Source of the DNA: Rhyzopertha dominica
Lineage: Eukaryota; Arthropoda; Insecta; Coleoptera; Bostrichidae
Direction: 5' to 3'
NCBI GenBank assembly: GCA_025024175.1
Contig: QCXZ01000064.1
Location: 496,001 to 560,000, forward strand
DNA length: 64,000 nucleotides
Shown: in pieces, positions 59,031 to 64,000 of the stretch
Layout: each line of letters starts with the position of its first letter
How positions within the stretch are numbered: the first letter of the stretch is position 1
Notes under the pieces: generated by a model
What the model was told of the DNA's origin: nothing
Database searches by the model: none
The model's input: the letters and a program-made list of their open reading frames with translations, nothing else
Translations under genes and position numbers: made by a program

Positions 59031-60239
59031 AATTGCTTTATTATTCCGTGTCTGCTAATTAAATGTTTTCTTTGGACTCCCTGTATAAATTACTGCAAGG
59101 ACTAGATCATATTTCATTTATATTGATTAGGGATTATAGTAGAGGTTTCTTCAATCTAATTAATATGAATTAAAGAAAGATCTTTTCTGCTCTAATAAAA
59201 TTTAATGAACCCTACCGCGACGTATCGTCGATTTAACTTAAAATGTACAGCAATAATTATTAATCTACTAACGATTAACAACCAGACACATATCATCTCG
59301 TTGGATATTTTCCTCCTGATGCGGATCATCCGGATTCAAATAGCATCGAGTCGAGACCACCGTACAGACCTACCAACCACGAAATCCAACGACCCACCCA
59401 CCATCATAGGCCACAGCATACGTCTGACAGCGAGTTTGATTATGGGGGTAACATTTTGCAAGGAAATAACTTCTTGACAACACTTCGATTCTGGCTATTC
59501 TATTTACTTCATCTTCTTTTTTCCGATACTGGCTGATTTCTTTTCTTCTAAAAGGGTTACGCGGTTCTTTTCTTTGCATCTTTTAATGTTTGATTAGCTT
59601 GATTTGGTGTTTGGGTCTTCCTTGACAGTTACGGAATTTTTATACCTAGTACAACATTGTTTGGGCAATCTAATGTAGCTGTCTTCGTCAGTTTTATGTA
59701 CAGATAAAGAAACCTACCCGAGCAAAATAACTTGATATCAACCTAAATAACACGGTATTTCATCTATTCACTCTTTTGCAGAAACGTTTGCCAGTCCTTG
59801 TAGTTAGACAACCGGTTTTTCTAATATAGTATTAATCATTATGGGTAAAATAATAGTAGTATAAGTAAATGACCTGTAAAATAATGACACATAAATTCTG
59901 TGCGATCAGTAATGTGACTGATTTACGTTATCCCTAAAACGCAATTTAAGTAAAGAAGGAAAGTGTACCAGAACCTACAATAGTAATTGTTGTTGATGGG
60001 TTAAAAAAATTTAAACGAGATAGGTTTCAGCAACTTTATATCCTTGAAATGCGTAGCACGCTGTCAATGCTGTATTGATAACACATGGCAATAAGTTTGC
60101 GAATACAGAGATAGAAACACATTTACTAATATCAAAATAAAATTTGTTCGACAAGTACCATTGAGATAAAGATTTTGCATCATTTGTAAAGCTAAACAGT
60201 CAGATAGGGAACCAACAAGTCAGACATTTTTTGACACTT
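59031..60239. other. Intron 2 of protease 3
   Basis: No gene or transposon recognised. AACCGGTTTTT at about 59808 is a second Grainyhead-like match in the window, which alone means little. Confidence 0.3.
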
Positions 60240-60900
60240 CAAAAGATTAACATTGTCACTGATTAAAAATATAAAAAATAAAGGGTCTAAAGTTGATCCC
60301 TGTGGGACTCCAGAGGTCGCAACAAATAAGATGGATTTAAATTTATGATAGACTCAAAGAGTTTTGCAAAACAGCTCTTTAGTGTTATTTGACGGTAATT
60401 GACTACTTCTGTCGATCTCCTTTCTTAAAGACAGGTCGTTTTCAAAATGTCAGGAAAAATGTAAGTTTTAGGAATTAAGTTAAAAATATACGCGTCATTT
60501 GCGAGCTGGTTGTTGTGTACAGGAATGTTGACATACTTTAGGAGCGTAGCGTTATTTGTACAAGAATAATTAACAGGGATGTTAGAAAGATCAGAAGCAA
60601 GGTAAACATTTTGAAAAAAAGTAGTAAAGGCACCCATAATGGCTTGAGGGGAGTCGATATTAATGCCACTAGCGTGCATAACACCAGAAATACAAAAATT
60701 CCTTTTCCTGTTATTGACAAATGATCAGATTTTTTTATCTTTTTGCAGGTGGTTCGTACATAGTTGTGGTAAAAAGTATTCATTGATTTCAACCACAATA
60801 TTCCATTCCATTAATACACATTACCTAAATATTGCCGAGTTAGCGACCACAACTTTTCTTCAATATAATATTAGCTCTTTATATAACTGGATGAAAGCAT
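60240..60900 (-). pseudogene. LINE reverse transcriptase remnant
   Basis: Minus strand from 60900: a linker with KKSDHLSITGKGIFVF, then INIDSPQAIMGAFTTFFQNV (the 'P..I...FA.FF..VY' box preceding the RT), then after frame breaks VATSGVPQGSTLDPLFFIFL (the SGVPQGSxLGPLLF RT box at about 60250-60330). Palm segments between are missing. In intron 2 of protease 3. Confidence 0.65.
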
Positions 60901-61689
60901 CTGTAATACAATAAATCAGACAGATACTGCTACTTATTTCATGTTTCAGTTTCAATGCGAAAGATTTGAATTCTGTATGCAGTACCTTAAGAAGCCACTG
61001 CTACAAAATATTACGTATCCCTTTTATTTTTATTCTTTTCTTAATAGTTGATACAAATTTTGAGAGGCCATTAACCTAATTTAACCATAAGGGTTGCAGA
61101 AATGAAAATTACATGAATGTGTTCCTTCAGTAGAATTAATGAAAACGAAACCAAAAATCTTCCCACTCATCCAATGTCGCACAATAAACACTTCATGTGT
61201 GCTCCGGCATAAGACGCCGTATAATTAATTTGCTTTCTCCGGGTCACTTGGGTATTTATGAATTTCATTAATTAACAGCGCACAGTCATCTTTCTGGCAA
61301 ACAGGGCGTGACGTGCTGTGAATAATTCACCCGTCGGCGAAATTCTCGAGACTCTGTCTAAAAGGTGGAACAAAATGGCAAATCATGCCGAAAGGGTATT
61401 GTGAAGGAGGCGGCACAAAAGAATAAGGCGGTGGGAAAGTTTAAAATTGGGTGCTGCGTGCAGGAAGCGTCTAGAAAAAGTATAATCGACTATTAACTAA
61501 AGGCAAAGCCATTGTAACCTTTGCAACATAACAAAATAATCGCTGTATTTGACAGTAGGTTAGTTGAATCGCTTTTATATCAAGATTGTTATATATTTGT
61601 ATAATTGTATATAATTGTAAGTTAGGGTTTGATAACTGGCATATGCACAAGTCTGCTTTGGGGAAATAATAATAGTTATTTCCTTACGA
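60901..61689. other. Intron 2 of protease 3, with a GC-richer block
   Basis: The part at 61150-61450 is clearly less AT-rich than its surroundings, holds several CpG and homeodomain-type TAATTAAT cores, and encodes nothing. It may be a conserved regulatory block of the downstream protease exon or chance composition. Confidence 0.3.
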
Positions 61690-61930
61690 GTACATGTCAA
61701 AGATTATTACGTGTTTTGATCTTACGTTTTGATTACACCTTGTAATCTTTGTCAAAGAAGAGAATCTCAAAAAATACACACAAATCACCAAGGAAGCGTC
61801 ATAAAAACAACGTGCCAACCTAAGATAACCTAGAGCCGAAGTATTTGATACAATAAAATTACAAAATTGCTTTTCAAATGTAACCCAATCCATAATTTCC
61901 ATCATACCGGTTATGAAAATCACCTTTCTC
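61690..61930 (-). mobile_element. Penelope-like 3' fragment
   Basis: Parallels the 3' tail of the element at 24720 (shared landmarks TACACCTGTAATCTTTGTCA with small differences, and AAATGT..CC..TCATAATTTC) but without coding capacity. Confidence 0.55.
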
Positions 61931-62192
61931 CAGTGAAATAATGAGGAAGAATAATCGAAATTTTAATAATAACTGACCTGCGGTTTAGGTATGTTTTCGT
62001 GCTAGAACCAAAATATTTCAATTCAAATTTACTTCTTTGCCAGATCCTTCTCAAGGTCGCACCTCACCGCACCTGCCCTTATTTTTTTTATCAAATCTGT
62101 ACACGCTGAACACAGTTTCGTCAACAACGTGGCACCAGTTTTCCGAGCTGTTCTACGATTGTGGCTCCCGTAATTCTTTTTGTTTGTTTTAG

Positions 62193-62370
62193 CCTGCGGT
62201 GAACTGTATACGAGGAGTAATCGCATCGTGGGTGGACATCAGTCTGGGTTCGGATCACACCCCTGGCAAGCTGCATTAATCAAGACTGGATTCCTAACTA
62301 AAAAGTTGGCCTGTGGAGGGGCTCTCTTGAACGAACGATGGATCATCACTGCTGCTCATTGTGTTGCTAC
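62193..62370 (+). CDS. Protease 3, activation-site and catalytic His exon
   Basis: Acceptor TTTGTTTTAG, donor GTAAGT; phase 1 in, two bases out. It encodes [20 protein letters not shown] then [17 protein letters not shown] and [20 protein letters not shown]. Cleavage after Arg before IVGG and the TAAHC histidine are intact. In proteases 1 and 2 these two parts are on separate exons, so protease 3 has lost that intron or the others gained it. The Asp and Ser exons are beyond the window. Confidence 0.93.
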
Positions 62371-63639
62371 GTAAGTAAATGGAGCTTTTTTGGACTAATT
62401 TGAACTCGAATGAAAGAGAAAAACTGAAATACTTATTTCTTTAAGAATGTATAAATCGAAAATAATAACTAAATTGATAACTAAGACATACAGTAAGGTA
62501 CTGAAAACAAGTTGACTGGATGACCCTAAATTCAGTGGGCTAGGTTAAAAAATTACTAAACACAAACACAATTTTTAAACCTTATTCAGATTCCAAAAGA
62601 TAGTCCCAAAAAGACATCAAAATAATTGATATCAAACAAAAAAGTACACATTAAAAATAATAAACCTAAGAGCTTCAATTCAGTATGGGCAATAATGTAA
62701 TACTCTAGCATCGTATGCAAATTCGCCAACAACATTTTAACAGGATGAATTGAATGCCAACTCAAATTCCATCGGTTTGACGAACAAGGTAAAATAATTA
62801 TTATGTAAATTAATATATTTAACGACATTCCTGTGTCCTTTTATGTGTCTATTTTTTTCAATGCTATTCCCCTAAATGAGCTTTCAACAATTCTCAAAAA
62901 CAATATAGATAACTGCTGTTAAATATTACATAAAGTATTAAATCAATATACATTTTGTAACAACACTCTTTCTCTTTAATGTGTTGCTTTTTTGCAGTGA
63001 TATATTTTTATAATCTTTCGTTTCACAATAATATTTGTTAACTGTTTTGTTTATTGTATTCTGCAAGTAAAAGAGCCCTTGCAATTGTTTAACATCTTTT
63101 GCACTTAACCCCACAGCAGAAATTCTGATGAAGGAATAAATTAGTAAATAAGTGGCTTCTCAGTAGAGTTCTTCCTCATATTTTGGCTCACCCCTTTCCA
63201 TAGTATTTTACAAACAGAGCAAAAATTACTACCAGAAATTTCCCTTCTATTCATAACGAATCCCTCAAATATTAATTAAGAACATTTACTGGTTAACGAA
63301 CCCTTCAAGGCATTAGTCATTCACGCAATAGCCATCCCCAAGGATTGTGATCACCATTATTACACCTTCGCTTACAAATTGACCGCCTTTGTTCACAACT
63401 AGTTTATTATTAATTCATTAGGGTTGTCAGTAGGGTTACGTGACATCAACCCAATGTTAATACAATTTAATGGACTCGTGGATATTACTATTTGATTATG
63501 AGCAGCACATATCCAGAATTTAATTCGATTTGTGTAACAATCCTAAGAATTTTGTCCTCTTGATTCCTGGTTTTTTATCAACTCTGATTTTGAACGTACC
63601 TATGTTAGAATTTATTTATGATAAAAAATACTATACTTT
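62371..63639. other. Intron of protease 3, unrecognised
   Basis: No gene or transposon recognised. Confidence 0.35.
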
Positions 63640-63790
63640 GCGTATGTGAGATCCAAACTTAGATATGCAACTGCTGTCTATAATCCTCACTACCAAATAC
63701 ATATCGACCGTGTTGAGACGGTTTTTCACATATTTATGTTTCCGAATTGATAACGCATATCCACCTATTGGCACTGAACTGTTTTAACTT
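63640..63790 (+). pseudogene. LINE C-terminal shred
   Basis: The plus frame YVRSKLRYATAVYNPHYQIH then IDRVETVFHIFMF resembles the VRSKLEYxSxVWxPHYxxHIxRIEKVQ segment after the RT of LINEs; compare LIWYPHYQIHINQTEKIK in the 31180-33300 element. Confidence 0.5.
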
Positions 63791-64000
63791 TGCAAGGGAT
63801 TGTCAACAATAAGATGAATTGTCAATGCTTACTTTTAGGGTCCCACGATAGGTTTCCAGAAGATTTGATAGCTGATAAGATTAATATTTTTTCTTGTAGC
63901 ATTAAAGATATCGAAAAGTATTCCTTGTTTTAGGATATTGATACTGTATTGATATTTATCTGATTTTTGTTGTGTTCAGGGTAACAAGAATACTACTATC

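Noticed and set aside
1..64000. tRNA, rRNA, CRISPR arrays or bacterial operons
   Set aside because: No cloverleaf, rRNA-like block or regularly spaced direct repeats were seen; the window is eukaryotic with spliced genes.

Overview
The window reads as a gene-poor, AT-rich, intron-heavy arthropod nuclear genome, almost certainly an insect. Evidence: GT-AG introns of up to several kb, GC-rich exons in AT-rich introns, clip-like trypsin-family proteases, and a transposon load of DD41D and DD34D Tc1/mariner elements, GIY-YIG Penelope-like retroelements, APE-type LINEs and a Ty3/Gypsy-like LTR element. The order is not decidable from sequence alone; a beetle is a guess. Scattered single N bases point to a draft assembly. 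GENES: all genes are on the + strand and form a tandem array of secreted trypsin-like serine proteases of the arthropod stubble/filzig type. (1) The 3' half of protease 1: exons 6073-6184, 7909-8068, 11255-11746, ending in a stop; its 5' exons lie upstream of the window. (2) A complete protease 2 of 408 codons in six exons: 16362-16500, 23505-23754, 27631-27815, 27874-28010, 30847-31093, 33375-33643. It encodes a signal peptide, a six-cysteine clip-like knot, an activation site and an intact His/Asp/Ser triad. (3) The 5' part of protease 3, running off the right edge: clip-like exon 55991-56173 and activation/His exon 62193-62370. It has two phase-compatible candidate 5' ends: a signal exon at 52917-53106, or a distal signal exon at 40784-40937 followed by two mini-exons (43417-43482, 45210-45269). 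I joined the exons by splice sites and reading phase; every junction checked keeps the frame. TRANSPOSONS fill most of the remainder. At least five distinguishable DD41D elements and three DD41D shreds are present: a near-identical pair at 16835-20021 and 28277-30572 with ~275-bp terminal inverted repeats in the complete copy; a near-intact copy at 33789-35255; decayed copies at 41048-42832 and 47184-48654; and fragments at 6735, 26819 and 37195. A young-looking DD34D mariner with perfect 32-bp TIRs sits at 57729-59028. Penelope-like elements occur at 14170-15960 (carrying an internally deleted Gypsy insertion), 24720-25610, 43950-44870, 50960-52030, 53455-54190 and 61690-61930. LINE pieces occur at 4490, 31180-33300, 39590, 46690-49010 (split by a DD41D element), 60240 and 63640. 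HOW IT FITS: the proteases are predicted secreted zymogens cleaved at an Arg-Ile/Val site, as in epidermal or cuticle and immune cascades. The transposons sit in introns or between genes and none breaks a protease exon.
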